The notes beneath the pieces were generated by a model that saw nothing but the letters and a program-made list of their open reading frames with translations, had not been told where the DNA came from and made no database searches. DNA of 64,000 nucleotides from Gautieria morchelliformis (Eukaryota > Basidiomycota > Agaricomycetes > Gomphales > Gomphaceae), in NCBI GenBank assembly GCA_015179125.1, contig WHVA01000139.1:167245-231244 (forward strand). The letters are read 5' to 3'. The first letter of the stretch is position 1; each line of letters opens with the position of its first letter. The position numbers were made by a program, and so were the translations under genes. This document shows, in pieces, positions 63,540 to 64,000 of this stretch.

Positions 63540-64000
63540 GCGATATCGGCCTCCGCCTAACCAATTCATTCGATAAGCTATATATCCCTCTCCACCTGTG
63601 ACCGCTCGCTTCCACTGCATCGACCCCACCACATCCATCAACCATGTCCTCGCCCGCTATTGAGCTTGTTGCCCTCCCCAGCTTCACCCAAAACCTCTCC
63701 GACCTGCCAAACATGTCACGTGTCGATCCCACCCTCCTGCACTCTCCAGCTTCTCGTCATCCAGAGCAGCCAGTGAAGCCAAGCTACAAAGGATGCTTGA
63801 CTGCCGTGATCTCGACGTTGCATGTCTTCAAAGTGGTCCGCCAGCTCTGAGGACCTCACACCAGCGAACAGTCAGGCGCCCACTCGCCCTGCACTCGCAT
63901 TCCTCAGACCCCGACACAGACGAGAGAACACGTACTACATCGGCGACCCTGTCTTCCTCAACGATGGAACCCCCCCGTGTGGAACCCCCTACACTTTCGA
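63540..64000 (+). other. Unassigned right edge with a short ORF
   Basis: A TATATAT box near 63579 is followed by an ATG at 63644 opening 68 codons (MSSPAIELVALPSFTQNL, stop 63848-63850). Such a layout resembles the start of a gag gene, but no domain is visible in the short stretch before the window ends. The Gypsy-Z 3' LTR is not here. Confidence 0.3.

Overview
The window is nuclear DNA of a filamentous basidiomycete, most likely an Agaricomycete. Its genes are cut by many introns of about 45-80 nt. Its proteins (WOPR regulator, TLC membrane protein, APH-like kinase, Ulp1-like protease) are typical of that group. The rest is dominated by chromodomain Ty3/gypsy elements and Ty1/copia elements.

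Layout. (1) 1-15,009 is a compact housekeeping block: a WOPR (Gti1/Pac2) regulator, CWF18 (spliceosome), GUF1 (mitochondrial EF4/LepA), GCD7 (eIF2B beta), BRX1 (60S biogenesis), ADE4 (first step of purine synthesis), a TLC-domain membrane protein and a NOP8-like nucleolar RRM protein. Spacing is tight: 58 bp between the CWF18 and GUF1 starts, 23 bp between the GUF1 and GCD7 stops, 188 bp between the BRX1 and ADE4 starts. (2) 15,010-35,000 is transposon debris around one complete Gypsy-1 element (17,862-24,043, identical 463-bp LTRs, GTCAG target duplication). It also holds five solo LTRs of Gypsy-1 (two nested inside a 5'-truncated copy), a broken gag-protease-RT element (Gypsy-Y) split by a solo LTR of a further family (Gypsy-X), a ubiquitin-conjugating-enzyme gene fragment and a small putative host gene. 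(3) 34,965-40,100 is a Ulp1-like protease relic cut by Gypsy-X and by an intact young Copia-1 element (35,378-39,873). (4) 40,100-47,104 holds a duplicated repeat, one intact APH-like kinase gene (42,047-43,444), unassigned DNA and a 272-bp fold-back. (5) 47,105-64,000 is a four-level nest: Gypsy-1b is cut by Copia-2, Copia-2 by Gypsy-Z, and Gypsy-Z by Gypsy-W.

Main novelty candidates. Four distinct gypsy families (1, W, X, Z) share one 5' grammar. A TATA box lies 33-34 nt upstream of a 10-12 nt word beginning AG (reckoned from the A), and the reverse complement of that word lies exactly 2 nt after the LTR end. This is the signature of Tf1-type self-primed reverse transcription. Both copia elements instead carry a site matching the anticodon arm of initiator tRNA-Met, so none of these six families appears to use the ordinary tRNA 3' end. 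Gypsy-W has lost protease, RT and RNase H but keeps gag, integrase and chromodomain, plus an antisense, intron-containing gene for a Cys-rich acidic protein. Gypsy-Z carries a textbook -1 slippery site directly in front of its gag stop.

Caveat: GUF1, BRX1 and Gypsy-1 pol each contain an isolated lesion (homopolymer indel or splice-site base) in otherwise well-preserved sequence, so assembly error must be excluded before biology is inferred. All splice models were built by eye.
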